A stretch of 64,000 nucleotides of DNA, from positions 5,286,334 to 5,350,333 of the forward strand of contig NZ_CP037422.1 in NCBI RefSeq assembly GCF_007748175.1, given 5' to 3'. Of the stretch, positions 26,932 through 36,754 are shown in pieces. Under the pieces are notes generated by a model that made no database searches, was not told the DNA's origin, and saw only the letters and a list, made by a program, of their open reading frames with translations. Origin of the DNA: Gimesia aquarii. Lineage in GTDB: Bacteria > Planctomycetota > Planctomycetia > Planctomycetales > Planctomycetaceae. How positions within the stretch are numbered: position 1 is the first letter of the stretch; every line of letters starts with the position of its first letter. The translations under genes were made by a program, and so were the position numbers.

Positions 26932-29900
26932 ATGCTGGAAGGATTGTTTTATCGGAATCGTCGATTATTGATTCTGTTGATTGCGCTCATTGCAGTTGCT
27001 GGCCTTTCCAGTTTCTATGTGCTGCCACGGATGGAAGATCCGGTGCTCACACAACGCGTCGCACGCGTTAATACCCCTTTTCCTGGTGCTGATGCGACAC
27101 GTGTCGAATCTCTGGTTTCAGAAAAAATTGAAGAAGAACTCAGAGAATTCGATGAAATTAAAGAGTTGCGTTCGATCTCCCGTGCCGGCATGTCTAACAT
27201 GACGATTGAGTTGCGTGATGATGTGTATGAAGTTGATGAAGTCTGGTCGCGGATCAGAGATAAAATTGATGATGCACGCCTTGAGTTCCCCACAGGTGCA
27301 GGGGAGCCGGATTTTGAAGAATTAGAAGTAAAAGCGTATGCGATTATTCTCGCTTTGGTCTGGAATAATCCGAATGAAGTGAATTACGCAGTTCTTCGAC
27401 GTACTGCCAAGCAGTTGGAAGATCGTTTACGAGCGATTTCCGGAACAGAAGAAATCGACACGTTTGGAGATCCCGATGAAGAGATCATCGCTGAGATCCA
27501 ATCTGACAAGGTAGCGTCTTTGGGGCTCAGTGTCGAAGAAATTGCACGTCAGGTGGAATCATCTGATGCCAAGCTGACTGCAGGGCTTTTGCGAGGCGAA
27601 ACAAGCGATCTGTTAATCGACGTCGATTCGGAGTTGGATTCGCTTTCAAGAATTGCCAATACTCCGGTCCAATTCGGGGCCGAAGGGCATTCTGTGCAAT
27701 TGGGTGACATCGCTACAATTAAAAAGGGAGTCGCTGTACCCTTGAGTAGCCTGGTCATTGCTGACGGACAACCTGCGGTCACGTTGGGAGTTTTCGTGCG
27801 CGACAGTGTGCGTATCGATCATTGGAGTCAAGCGGCGAAAGCTGCCATTCAGGAATTTGAGGAATCGCTGGCCGACGACGTGATGGTCCAAACACTATTT
27901 GATCAGAATCGGTATGTTGAAGCACGGCTCAATGGTTTGATTCGGAATCTGTTGTTTGGCGGTCTGGCCGTGATTGGCGTGATTGTCTTCATGATGGGAT
28001 GGCGGAATGCTCTGGTGATTGGAGCTGCGTTACCATTGTCGGCGTTCATGGTGCTTGCAGGCCTGCGTCTCCTGGACATTCCCATTCATCAGATGTCTGT
28101 AACCGGCTTGATTATCGCGTTAGGTTTATTGATTGATAACGCGATTGTGGTCGTCGATGAAGTGCGATCGAAGTTGCATGCCGGTAAAACACCTGAAGAG
28201 GCCGTAATCTCAACTGTTAGGCATTTGGCGGTACCTTTGCTTGGTTCCACCTTAACGACTGCACTGGCGTTTGCTCCGATAGCCTTGATGCCTGGACCCG
28301 CGGGGGAATTTGTTGGTTCCATTGCAATTAGTGTGATTCTGGCGATCAGCAGTTCCTTTTTCCTGGCCATGACCGTCATTCCGGCGATTGCTGCCCTGTT
28401 TGCAAATCAAAACGAGGATCCACTTAAAGCCCACTGGTGGCAGGTTGGCTTCAGTCATGCCGGAATGCGCGCCTTTTATCAGAAATCTTTGGATTTTCTG
28501 TTTGCGCGCCCACTCCTCGGCATTGCTTTGGGCTGTGTTCTGCCTGTGAGTGGCTTTCTAGTAGCCAGTGAATTACCGGAGCAGTTCTTTCCTCCAGCCG
28601 ACCGCGATCAGGTGAATATCGAATTGGAGTTAAACGCGCATGCTTCGATGGCAGAAACACGCGAGACAATTGAAACCATCCGCCGTGTTGTTTTAGAGAA
28701 TCCTAAAGTGAAAGGGATCGAGTGGTTTTTAGGTGAGAGTGCACCTCAGTTTTATTACAACATCACTGCGAAACGTGAAAATTCCTCGAATTATGCACAA
28801 GCCCTTGTGCAATTAGAATCTTCCTCTGGTGGGGAAGAACTAATACATGAGTTGCAAAAACAACTCGACCTCAAAGTTCCTCATTCACGTGTGCTGGTCC
28901 GACAACTGGAGCAGGGGCCTCCCTTCGATGCACCGATTGAAGTGCGATTGTTCGGACCAGACCTCCAGCAACTGAGTTTGCTTGGAGATGAGTTGAGAAC
29001 GATATTGAGTAAAACAACGAATGTCCTTCACCATAAAGCGGAGTTGGCAGACCCGCTACCCAAACTCACATTGAAAATCGATGAAGAACAGGCACGATTG
29101 GCGGGACTGGACCATGCGGAAATTTCCAGGCAGTTGAATGCTTCATTAGAAGGGGCACTGGGGGGGAGTATCTTGGAAGAAACCGAAGAACTTCCCGTTC
29201 GGATTCGTGTACCACATGATCAGCGTGGAGCGATTGCTGACATTGCTTCATTGCAACTCATCTCCCGTAAGAAAACAGCCGACGGGCAAGCACAGTATGT
29301 ACCTTTAACCGCTATTGCAAAGGTAGAGATGTCGTCTGAGGTCGCTGCGATTTCTCACTTTAACGGCGAACGGATGAATGAGGTGCAGGCTTATATTAAA
29401 GCAGGTGTCCTTCCCGCCGAAGTACTCACCGAATTCAAGTCGAACTTAAAGGATGCTGGATTTCAACTTCCTGCGGGGTACCGCTTTGAGTGGGGAGGGG
29501 AAGCATCCAAGCGTGATGATGCTGTGGGTAACCTGCTTGTCAATGTCGGTGTGTTGATGGTTTTGATGGTGGCAACGTTAGTACTTTCTTTTTCTTCCTT
29601 TCGCGTTGCGGGACTCGTCGGGAGTGTGGGGTTCTTGTCTATTGGTCTGGGACTGGGGATGTTATGGTTGTTCGGATTTCCTTTTGGTTTTATGGCGATT
29701 GTGGGTTCCATGGGACTGGCGGGTGTGGCAATTAACGATGCAATTGTTGTTTTAGCTGAGTTACGCGCAAATCCCGAGGCGCGAATCGGAAATCGTGTTG
29801 TTGTTCGCGATGTTGTTTTACGCTCCACACGGCACGTTGTGGCAACTTCGCTGACGACAGTCGCTGGCTTTTTACCTCTCGTGCTGGCCGGCGGTGGATT

Positions 29901-30111
29901 CTGGCCGCCTTTAGCAATTACGATTGCCGGTGGTGTGGGTGGTGCGACCTTGTTGGCTCTGTACTTTATTCCATCGGCTTATATTCTTGTCATGTGCCGC
30001 AATTGTCCTCTGAAAGCGACAACCGAAGAATCAATTGTCAAAGAAAAAAGTGAGGCTCAACAGGCAACAATTCTAGCAAAACTGAAAGAACGCCTGCCTG
30101 TTCTGAGGTAA
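26932..30111 (+). CDS. RND efflux transporter, inner-membrane pump subunit (AcrB/MexB-like superfamily)
   Basis: 1059 residues, a full-length RND pump with 12 expected membrane segments: one at about 10-28, five at about 335-480, one near 520, five at about 870-1015. Two large periplasmic loops lie between them. TM4 carries GLLIDNAIVVVDE, the proton-relay region; where AcrB has two adjacent aspartates this has Asp-Asn. TM10 has GLAGVAINDAIVVLAE. The pump exports compounds using the proton gradient. It is encoded directly after its adaptor and the TetR regulator. No outer-membrane factor gene is in the window, so a TolC-like channel would come from another locus. Confidence 0.95.
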   Translation: MLEGLFYRNRRLLILLIALIAVAGLSSFYVLPRMEDPVLTQRVARVNTPFPGADATRVESLVSEKIEEELREFDEIKELRSISRAGMSNMTIELRDDVYEVDEVWSRIRDKIDDARLEFPTGAGEPDFEELEVKAYAIILALVWNNPNEVNYAVLRRTAKQLEDRLRAISGTEEIDTFGDPDEEIIAEIQSDKVASLGLSVEEIARQVESSDAKLTAGLLRGETSDLLIDVDSELDSLSRIANTPVQFGAEGHSVQLGDIATIKKGVAVPLSSLVIADGQPAVTLGVFVRDSVRIDHWSQAAKAAIQEFEESLADDVMVQTLFDQNRYVEARLNGLIRNLLFGGLAVIGVIVFMMGWRNALVIGAALPLSAFMVLAGLRLLDIPIHQMSVTGLIIALGLLIDNAIVVVDEVRSKLHAGKTPEEAVISTVRHLAVPLLGSTLTTALAFAPIALMPGPAGEFVGSIAISVILAISSSFFLAMTVIPAIAALFANQNEDPLKAHWWQVGFSHAGMRAFYQKSLDFLFARPLLGIALGCVLPVSGFLVASELPEQFFPPADRDQVNIELELNAHASMAETRETIETIRRVVLENPKVKGIEWFLGESAPQFYYNITAKRENSSNYAQALVQLESSSGGEELIHELQKQLDLKVPHSRVLVRQLEQGPPFDAPIEVRLFGPDLQQLSLLGDELRTILSKTTNVLHHKAELADPLPKLTLKIDEEQARLAGLDHAEISRQLNASLEGALGGSILEETEELPVRIRVPHDQRGAIADIASLQLISRKKTADGQAQYVPLTAIAKVEMSSEVAAISHFNGERMNEVQAYIKAGVLPAEVLTEFKSNLKDAGFQLPAGYRFEWGGEASKRDDAVGNLLVNVGVLMVLMVATLVLSFSSFRVAGLVGSVGFLSIGLGLGMLWLFGFPFGFMAIVGSMGLAGVAINDAIVVLAELRANPEARIGNRVVVRDVVLRSTRHVVATSLTTVAGFLPLVLAGGGFWPPLAITIAGGVGGATLLALYFIPSAYILVMCRNCPLKATTEESIVKEKSEAQQATILAKLKERLPVLR

Positions 30112-30330
30112 GTGAGGCCGAATTGATTTGCTCTACGAATACATTTTACTGTATTTTCAGTGCAAGTTGGATAAGATAAGACTATCAAATCACCGCCAGT
30201 CCACTGTAATACCTGTTGTGCTTTTAATCATAGGTATCCCCGTAGCTCGCGTCTTCATTGTATCTGAGTTTACAGTGTATTTTGAAAAGGTGTTCTCATA
30301 CCTGTTTCGCTTCGGATCTTTGTTGCTGTC

Positions 30331-31395
30331 ATGCTGTCTGTACTAACATCAAATATGATATCAGCAGAGGAATCGAAGATACTGCATCAGGTTGTTGCTG
30401 TCGAGAATGTGTGTGCCTGGCCGAATTTGACATTGATGCCAGATGGTACCATCATTGTGATTTTCCATAACAAAGCGAGTCACGGCCAACAGGAAGGTGA
30501 TATTGATTGCTGGGCCAGCGCTGATGGAGTGAAGTGGGAAAAACGCAGCACTGTCACCCGGCATCAGCCCAATACGGTGCGGATGAATCATGCTGCAGGA
30601 TTAGCAAAGAATGGTGATCTTGTCGTGTTATGTTCTGGTTGGAGTAACATAAAGCAGCCTTCGCGTCCCAAACAGCCTGCATTTCGCGACGCAATTTTGC
30701 GCAGTTGGGTCATGCGTTCGTCAGACGGTGGACGTACCTTGGAAAAGCGGGATGCTTTTCCCACAGTACAATCGGGTTGGTCGGAATACATTCCCTTTGG
30801 CGATATCTGGGCAGGAGCTGATGGCGCGTTGCATGTGTCGTGTTACCAGGGCGAATTCCGCGATGCTTCCCAGTCGACAAAGACCAAAGGTTGGCGCTCT
30901 TCGCATCTACGAAGCAATGACGATGGCCGAACCTGGAAGGTGGTATCCGTAATCGGATCGCGGCATAATGAAACCGATCTTTTTCCACTGGGGGGAAAAG
31001 ACTGGCTGGCCGCAGCGCGCATTGACAAGGTGGAACTGATCCGTAGCAATGACAATGGCATCACCTGGCAGAAGCCGGTAGCCGTTACGAAACGTAATGA
31101 GATTAACGGACATTTGACCCGTCTTACAGATGGTCGTTTGCTGCTCAGTTACGGTGTGCGTGTTGATGGACAGCGTGGAGTTTGTGCGAAACTCAGCAGT
31201 AATGAAGGACGCACCTGGAGCCAGCCATTACGCTTGGCAGACACAGCCGACGGTGGCGACTGTGGTTATCCTTCGAGTGTTCAGAGAGCAAACGGCAGTA
31301 TCGTCACAGCCTGGTATTCGAACAATTCTCCTTTATACTCTGGCTATCATCTCGGGGTGACTGTATGGAAAGCACCTATGATTGGCCAGAATTGA
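30331..31395 (+). CDS. Sialidase-fold (BNR/Asp-box) exported protein
   Basis: 354 residues from ATG 30331. At least four Asp-box motifs are visible: SSDGGRT, SNDDGRTW, SNDNGITW and SSNEGRTW, typical of six-bladed sialidase-type propellers. The visible N-terminus (MLSVLTSNMISA) is only the end of a signal peptide. The frame stays open upstream to a TGA at 30283 and encodes a hydrophobic run (RIFVAV just before the Met), but with no ATG, GTG or TTG. Either a rare start codon is used or the 5' end is altered. Planctomycete proteins of this family are often called exo-alpha-sialidases, but glycan substrate and activity cannot be inferred from the Asp boxes alone. Confidence 0.82.
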   Translation: MLSVLTSNMISAEESKILHQVVAVENVCAWPNLTLMPDGTIIVIFHNKASHGQQEGDIDCWASADGVKWEKRSTVTRHQPNTVRMNHAAGLAKNGDLVVLCSGWSNIKQPSRPKQPAFRDAILRSWVMRSSDGGRTLEKRDAFPTVQSGWSEYIPFGDIWAGADGALHVSCYQGEFRDASQSTKTKGWRSSHLRSNDDGRTWKVVSVIGSRHNETDLFPLGGKDWLAAARIDKVELIRSNDNGITWQKPVAVTKRNEINGHLTRLTDGRLLLSYGVRVDGQRGVCAKLSSNEGRTWSQPLRLADTADGGDCGYPSSVQRANGSIVTAWYSNNSPLYSGYHLGVTVWKAPMIGQN

Positions 31396-31605
31396 TGAAT
31401 GTAGAATTCGTTTGCTGATTCAGAACAACCTGGAAGATGGGAATTAAAAGACACTCGTCTACCATTTGTCGAATTTCGTATGATTTTCTTTTTTCACGTC
31501 GATTTGTGAACTGCTATACATACTCCTGATGGGGAATCGTTTCTGATAGAGCAAGGTTTGCTTGGTCTATTTCAAATACCGACCTCTATTGAACAAGAGA
31601 GCCAT

Positions 31606-32778
31606 ATGGAATCTTCTCCCCAGCACGATTCAAACTCAAATCCGGAAGTGCCTGAGCCACTAACTGACGAACCTACGACCCAACGTTCTCGGCCACAAAA
31701 ACCGCTCTTACTTTTCGCGGTTCTGGGGATTTCCTTTGCGGGCTGGTATGGGTGGAATCACCGAGCCGAGATCGTTGCGGTTTGTCTGAACCAGTCAGTA
31801 GCCCAGGCGAGAGGAACGGGATCCAGTCCGGAGGATGCCGGGTTCAATATTAAGGGGCTCACACTGCCGAACGATCAGGTTCGTAGTGGTGGCGTTCCGA
31901 AAGATGGAATTCCTGCACTTACGAATCCTAAGTTCATGACTGTGGCAGAAGCAACCTTTATGAAGCCAGCCGACCGGTTAGCAGGAGTTGTATTCGAAGG
32001 GCAGGCGCGGGCCTATCCTCTGAAAATTATGGATATGCACGAAGCCGTTAACGATAAAATTGGCGAAACCTCGTTTGTTGTTACCTATTGTCCGCTATGT
32101 GATTCATTGGCCGTTTACGATCGTAAGGGAACAGGTGGAGAGATCGAGTTTGGGATCTCAGGTTTTTTATACAATAGTAATGTGTTGCTCTATGACCGAA
32201 CAGGATCAGGAAAAACAGATGGACTATGGTCACAACTGATGTCACAATCCGTCGCGGGACCTCGTGTGAAAGAGAAGCTGATTACGCTGCCGGTTGAACT
32301 GACGACCTGGGAAGACTGGAAACAACGTTATCCGCAAACGCAAGTTCTCTCAACGGATACCGGTCATCCACGCGATTATCAAAACCGTGCTTATGCCGGT
32401 TACTTTTCCAATGACGCTTTAATGTTCGATGTCAACAAGCATGACGATCGTTTACCGAATAAAACGCCACTGTTGGGAATCTGGGCGGGTGACCAGAAAC
32501 GCGCTTACCCTGTGGCCACATTTGCGCATCTCACGGAGGTCACTAAAATCGAACAGGAACTGGCGGGAAAAAATTTCACACTGGTTTATAATCCAAACGG
32601 TAAAACGCTACGCGTTGTGAACGCTGATCAAGATGTGCGTTGGATGTATTCCTTCTGGTTTGCCTGGTATGCTTTTTATCCAGAAGCAGAGTTGTACGCG
32701 TCTGCAACCGCAGAAAACAAAAACGCAGTGGAAACGAAGCAACCAGAAACTACGCTGGAAACAAAAAAGAAACAGTAG
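31606..32778 (+). CDS. DUF3179 domain-containing membrane-anchored protein
   Basis: 390 residues from ATG 31606; an in-frame TTG at 31558 was not chosen. A short cytoplasmic tail rich in Pro, Glu and Ser is followed by one membrane helix (about 32-50). The rest fits DUF3179: AYPLKIMDMHEAVNDKIG and TYCPLCDSLAVYDR (a CPLC pair), then FGISGFLYNSNVLLYDR and a GLWSQ..S..A..G block. The biochemical role of this family is unknown to me; the paired cysteines and conserved histidine could bind a metal or cofactor. The gene stands alone and ends at a strong shared terminator. Confidence 0.87.
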   Translation: MESSPQHDSNSNPEVPEPLTDEPTTQRSRPQKPLLLFAVLGISFAGWYGWNHRAEIVAVCLNQSVAQARGTGSSPEDAGFNIKGLTLPNDQVRSGGVPKDGIPALTNPKFMTVAEATFMKPADRLAGVVFEGQARAYPLKIMDMHEAVNDKIGETSFVVTYCPLCDSLAVYDRKGTGGEIEFGISGFLYNSNVLLYDRTGSGKTDGLWSQLMSQSVAGPRVKEKLITLPVELTTWEDWKQRYPQTQVLSTDTGHPRDYQNRAYAGYFSNDALMFDVNKHDDRLPNKTPLLGIWAGDQKRAYPVATFAHLTEVTKIEQELAGKNFTLVYNPNGKTLRVVNADQDVRWMYSFWFAWYAFYPEAELYASATAENKNAVETKQPETTLETKKKQ

Positions 32779-32823
32779 ATTATCAATACGATTTATTATC
32801 AAGTGCGGGCGTATCATCCGTGA

Positions 32824-32866
32824 AATCACCCCCGGTCATTGATGATTTCATTGATCGGGGGTGATT
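32824..32866. terminator. Bidirectional terminator between DUF3179 and PQQ-like genes
   Basis: AATCACCCCCG and CGGGGGTGATT form a perfect 11-bp stem (32824-32834 and 32856-32866) between two convergent genes. There is no long T-run on either side. Confidence 0.7.
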
Positions 32867-32904
32867 CTAGTGGATGATTCAAAATTACTTATGCATTGAA
32901 AGTT

Positions 32905-34236
32905 TTACTTTTCAAGGTTCACGCGTACCAATTCTTTATCGTTTCGTGCAAACAGTGACTTGCTTGCGAATGCGGGATGACTCCAGACCACCGAACGGCC
33001 GAATGCTTCATTGGTTGGTTCAAGTACATGAAAACGATCGATTTCTTTGTAACCTGTTGGTGACAGATCGGCCAGAATCAGATCTCCCTTTTCAGTAAAG
33101 AGGAAGTATTTGTCGTTGTGCTTCACAATAAACGCTGTGGCATGGCGGTCGCGTCGGCCTGCATTGGTGATTTTTTTCGTAGACCAGATGCGTTTACCAT
33201 CTTTCAGATTGGCTGCGACGAACTCCCCTGAATTGATATCACTACCGTAGATTGTATTCCCATCGATAAATGGAGTACTGTTGCAACAATAGAGTGCGGA
33301 GCGGGGTTTTCCTTTCCAGACGATTTTGGCTGAAGGGATTTCTCCCTTGCCCAGTTGAATCAGAGCCGCTTCATCACCGATTGCAGTGACAAAGAGAAAA
33401 TCATCTTTCTGACGGGGAACGGTCACCGACATTCCATAACCGGGTTTCAGTGGAATACTCCAGTTGACTTTACCTGATTTTGGGTTGAGTGAATTGAGTG
33501 CAGATGGATGCCAGATCAATAGCTGTTTTGATCCATTATGAGTAATCATGGTGGGCGGACAGTAACCGGTTTCAGGGTTCTCTAATGAGCGCCAAAGTTC
33601 CTTGCCTGTATTTTTATCAAACGCCACAGCGATGGCTCCCTTGCCTCCCACCAGACAGTATAAAGTGTCACCATCCACTAATGGACTGGCGGCGTGTCCC
33701 CAGATTGGGGTTTTGGAGTCATAGTCTGTTTTGAAGTTTTTACTCCAAATGACATTGCCACGTTCTGCGTCCAGGCAATAAAGATTGCCTTCTGCACCCA
33801 GTGTATAGACCTTGCCATCAGCGACAGTGGGTGTGCAGCGGGGGCCGGCCGCGTAAGAAATGTCGTAGGGGCAGTTATAGGAATGCTTCCAGAGCAACTT
33901 ACCGGTGTCAGCTGACAGGCATAAAACACGTTCTTCTCCTTCGAGTTTATTCGTGCCGCCCGGGTTATTGACAATCTCACCGGCTTGCTTGAGATAGTCC
34001 ATCACATAGACTTTGTCACCCACCACAGCAGGGCCACTGTATCCCAGTCCAACAGGGGTTCTCCATTTTACTTCCAAGCCTGATTCCGGAAAAGATTCCA
34101 CAATGTTGGAAGCAGTCCAGATACTTGCGCGATCAGGGCCCAGCCATTGCGGCCAATCTTCGGCTGTCGCAAACGAGGTGCAAAATGGTAACAGCATAAT
34201 AGAAAGCAGAATAGAAAGCAGAATACGAATCGGCAT
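32905..34236 (-). CDS. Exported PQQ-binding-like beta-propeller repeat protein
   Basis: 443 residues from ATG 34234-34236, chosen because AAGGAAA precedes it and a clean signal peptide starts there (MPIRILLSILL..., ending FATA). The body is a PQQ-like propeller of roughly eight blades, with repeats such as G-LLWKHSY, GNLYCLDAERGNVIW, GAIAVAFDKNTGKELW and LKDGKRIW. In planctomycetes such proteins follow the quinoprotein fold without dehydrogenase catalytic residues, and may bind glycans or proteins in the envelope. It is a lone gene, convergent with the DUF3179 gene. The FHA/PQQ-like protein at the left edge is a separate paralogue type. Confidence 0.88.
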   Translation of the reverse strand: MPIRILLSILLSIMLLPFCTSFATAEDWPQWLGPDRASIWTASNIVESFPESGLEVKWRTPVGLGYSGPAVVGDKVYVMDYLKQAGEIVNNPGGTNKLEGEERVLCLSADTGKLLWKHSYNCPYDISYAAGPRCTPTVADGKVYTLGAEGNLYCLDAERGNVIWSKNFKTDYDSKTPIWGHAASPLVDGDTLYCLVGGKGAIAVAFDKNTGKELWRSLENPETGYCPPTMITHNGSKQLLIWHPSALNSLNPKSGKVNWSIPLKPGYGMSVTVPRQKDDFLFVTAIGDEAALIQLGKGEIPSAKIVWKGKPRSALYCCNSTPFIDGNTIYGSDINSGEFVAANLKDGKRIWSTKKITNAGRRDRHATAFIVKHNDKYFLFTEKGDLILADLSPTGYKEIDRFHVLEPTNEAFGRSVVWSHPAFASKSLFARNDKELVRVNLEK

Positions 34237-34968
34237 TTGAAATTTCCTTTGCGCTGGCGGCAAGTGTTTCGCATATTTTTAACTATAAAGAGTTGCGAGT
34301 CTATTTGAATCATTCAATCTAGAAAGTGACGATGAAATATTCAATCTTCAGATTATATCCTATGCAAAAAAATCACACCTCCTGAATTAGGAACGATGCA
34401 ATGATTATAGTAGATTCCGACGCGAAAATTTGATGGACACTTTGAAATTGTATGGAAGCAGGTGAGTTTCATTCACGATATACAGCGAACTCATTCTGAC
34501 AACGCTCTTGATACTTTTATTGCGGCTTTACTGTTGATCACTGCGGCCTCGATGGCCAAGGGATACTGCTTCGAATTTAGAAGCTGATTCTGATTGGTTT
34601 CTGGATGAGAAGATTGATTCTCCAATTGATAAAGAACTCAAGATTGTGAATTGTCGAAATCTCAAAAAACTTTGTTCCCTGAATAAACCGATTATCTGGT
34701 ATTTAAAATTTTATACGCAATAAATGCGCCATGATTTGTACTCTTGACTGCGATTTTGGATATGCACTAGCCGTTTGCTTTATGTCCTATGCATCAAAGT
34801 TGCTTCTATTGCATGGTGCGATTGAGTGATTTCACTCATTTTGCATTTTGGAAATCTCGTTTCATACATGTCACTGCCTTGTTTTCTGAAATTCTATTGC
34901 TCGCATCCGGTTAGATTTCCATAATACGCCCTCCTGAATACGAATTTATAGTCTATGGAGAGTGGTCA
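34237..34968. other. Long gene-free region between divergent genes
   Basis: 732 bp between the PQQ-like gene (minus) and the pentapeptide-channel gene (plus). A 62-codon stretch without a start codon, 34538-34723 on the plus strand, encodes a plausible-looking segment (NLEADSDWFLDEKID) and may be a gene remnant. Near the right end GGAG precedes the channel gene ATG. No RNA gene or repeat was recognised. Confidence 0.5.
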
Positions 34969-36210
34969 ATGTCAAATCCTGAGCATGTGAAAATTGTCAG
35001 GCAGGGTACAGAAGCATTAACGCAGTGGCAATCCGAGAACCAAGACGTCATATTAGACTTGAGTGGTGCTAATTTAGGTGGCGCAGAATTGTGTGAAGCG
35101 AATTTACACGAGGCAAATTTAAGCGAAGCCAATTTATTTCATACAAATTTGAAGAAAGCAAATCTCAGTAAAGCTGATTTAAGCAATGCTAATTTATTTC
35201 ATGCTGATCTTAGTGAATCCAATTTACGATATGCAAATCTGAATGAAGCCAACTTGCATGATGCGAATTTGAGTCAAGCCAATTTACTGAGTGCCGACTT
35301 AAGTAAAGCCAGTATGTTCAACGCCGACTTTAATGATGCTAATTGTATCAATGTCAATTTGAAACAAGCAAATCTGAAAATGGCGATTTTTAAAATGGCG
35401 ATTTTGAGAGATGCGAACATGAGTCAGGCAAACATGAGCAAAGCTGACTTGAGCTGGTGTGATTTAAGTGGTGCTGATTTAAGCAAGGCTGATTTAAATA
35501 CTGCAGATTTGAGTAATGCCGACTTGAGTTGGTGCAAGATGAGTGGTTCAAAATTAAATGAAACTGATTTGACTGGGGCAATCTTAAATGCGGCTGACCT
35601 TTCTTTGGCGCTTCTGCAAGGAACGAATTTAGAATCTACTGAACTAACGAATGTGATTGTCGATTCCAGAACCTATTTTAGTGGGTGTAAATATAACAAA
35701 AAATCTGATGCAACTGGGACCGCTTTACGAACTGCGCGATTTAATCCCATCACCGACTTAAGTTACCTTGAGTGGAACATGCGTCGTCATATGTGGGAAA
35801 CCAAATATCAGGAAATGCCAACAATGAAGAAATGGGCGGTGCAGGCTTTCTGGTGGTCTTCAGATTATGGTAATTCGACGCAACGGATTCTGGCTTGCAT
35901 CGTTGGTTTCGCTCTACTATTTGCGATGATTTATAGTAGTTCGATTGTGCTGGATGACTACATTATTACAAGCGAACTCCCGTTTGTGGAGCTACCAGAC
36001 AAATTGGTTAGTGCCAGCATCTTTATGCGAATTTATTCATGCTTGTATTTTTCCTGTGTCACAATGACTACACTGGGCTTTGGTGATATTCATGCGAATC
36101 CGCTCAGCGTTACAGGACAAGCACTCGTGATGTTAGAAGTGCTAATCGGTTATATCCTACTTGGTTCGTTGATCACTAGATTGAGTGTCAGCTTTACCTC
36201 AGTAGAATAA
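34969..36210 (+). CDS. Pentapeptide-repeat protein fused to a two-TM potassium-channel-like pore
   Basis: 413 residues. Residues about 28-225 are roughly forty pentapeptide repeats of the A(D/N)LSx type (ANLSEANLFHTNL, ADLSKADLNTADLSNADL), which fold as a right-handed quadrilateral beta-helix. A linker follows with the motif WWSSDYGNSTQR. Then come TM1 (about 306-330), a pore loop with TMTTLGFGD (selectivity-filter-like TLGFGD at 368-373) and TM2 (about 382-405). K+ channels use T-V-G-Y/F-G-D, so this is one substitution away. The helix domain is predicted cytoplasmic and could gate or localise the pore. It stands opposite a signalling cluster, ending 7 bp from it. Confidence 0.9.
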   Translation: MSNPEHVKIVRQGTEALTQWQSENQDVILDLSGANLGGAELCEANLHEANLSEANLFHTNLKKANLSKADLSNANLFHADLSESNLRYANLNEANLHDANLSQANLLSADLSKASMFNADFNDANCINVNLKQANLKMAIFKMAILRDANMSQANMSKADLSWCDLSGADLSKADLNTADLSNADLSWCKMSGSKLNETDLTGAILNAADLSLALLQGTNLESTELTNVIVDSRTYFSGCKYNKKSDATGTALRTARFNPITDLSYLEWNMRRHMWETKYQEMPTMKKWAVQAFWWSSDYGNSTQRILACIVGFALLFAMIYSSSIVLDDYIITSELPFVELPDKLVSASIFMRIYSCLYFSCVTMTTLGFGDIHANPLSVTGQALVMLEVLIGYILLGSLITRLSVSFTSVE

Positions 36211-36217
36211 AAGAATC

Positions 36218-36688
36218 TCAAGACTCAAGATTGGGAAAAATGAGCTCTTCTACTTTTTCTGAAAGTTCAAGTATCGTCGTTTTCTGAATTGCCTGAACCC
36301 GGGTTTCCTGGTCTTTCGCTTGTATCACAGAAAGAACTGTCTCAATTAATTCTGCATTTCTAAAGGGCTTCGTCAGAAATGCGTTAATGCCTCCCTCATT
36401 AATGGCACGCTTTGCGGTCGAGATGGAATTATCACCGGTTAAAACAATTCTTTTAGTCTCAGGTGAGTGCTCAGTAATCCACGACAATAATTCCGTTCCC
36501 GACATGCCAATCATATTTTCATCAGTCACAACCACATCGATTTCGTGCATTTCAATGAGTTCAATTGCTTTTTCGGCTGAAGTGCTGGTCAAGATGACGA
36601 TGTCTTTTTTCTCTAGTGGCCGTAACACTCTACGAACACATTTCAGAATGCTAGGTTCGTCATCGACAAGCAAAATGGATTGTCCCAT
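36218..36688 (-). CDS. Single-domain response regulator (CheY-like)
   Basis: 156 residues from ATG 36686-36688, chosen because GGAG precedes it and the receiver fold starts there (QSILLVDDEPSILK). The phospho-acceptor is D56 in VVVTDENM; T-G and K-P are present (IVLTGD, FLTKPF). After the receiver comes a helical C-terminal tail of about 35 residues with no DNA-binding or enzyme domain. It is the last gene in the signalling cluster, 66 bp after the HD-GYP gene, and likely accepts phosphate from the hybrid kinase. It ends 7 bp from the convergent channel gene. Confidence 0.92.
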   Translation of the reverse strand: MGQSILLVDDEPSILKCVRRVLRPLEKKDIVILTSTSAEKAIELIEMHEIDVVVTDENMIGMSGTELLSWITEHSPETKRIVLTGDNSISTAKRAINEGGINAFLTKPFRNAELIETVLSVIQAKDQETRVQAIQKTTILELSEKVEELIFPNLES

Positions 36689-36754
36689 AAAATCTCCGTT
36701 TCTAATTAATTGAATCAAGTCTCAATGGATGAGCAAAAAAGGAATTCTTTCGAT

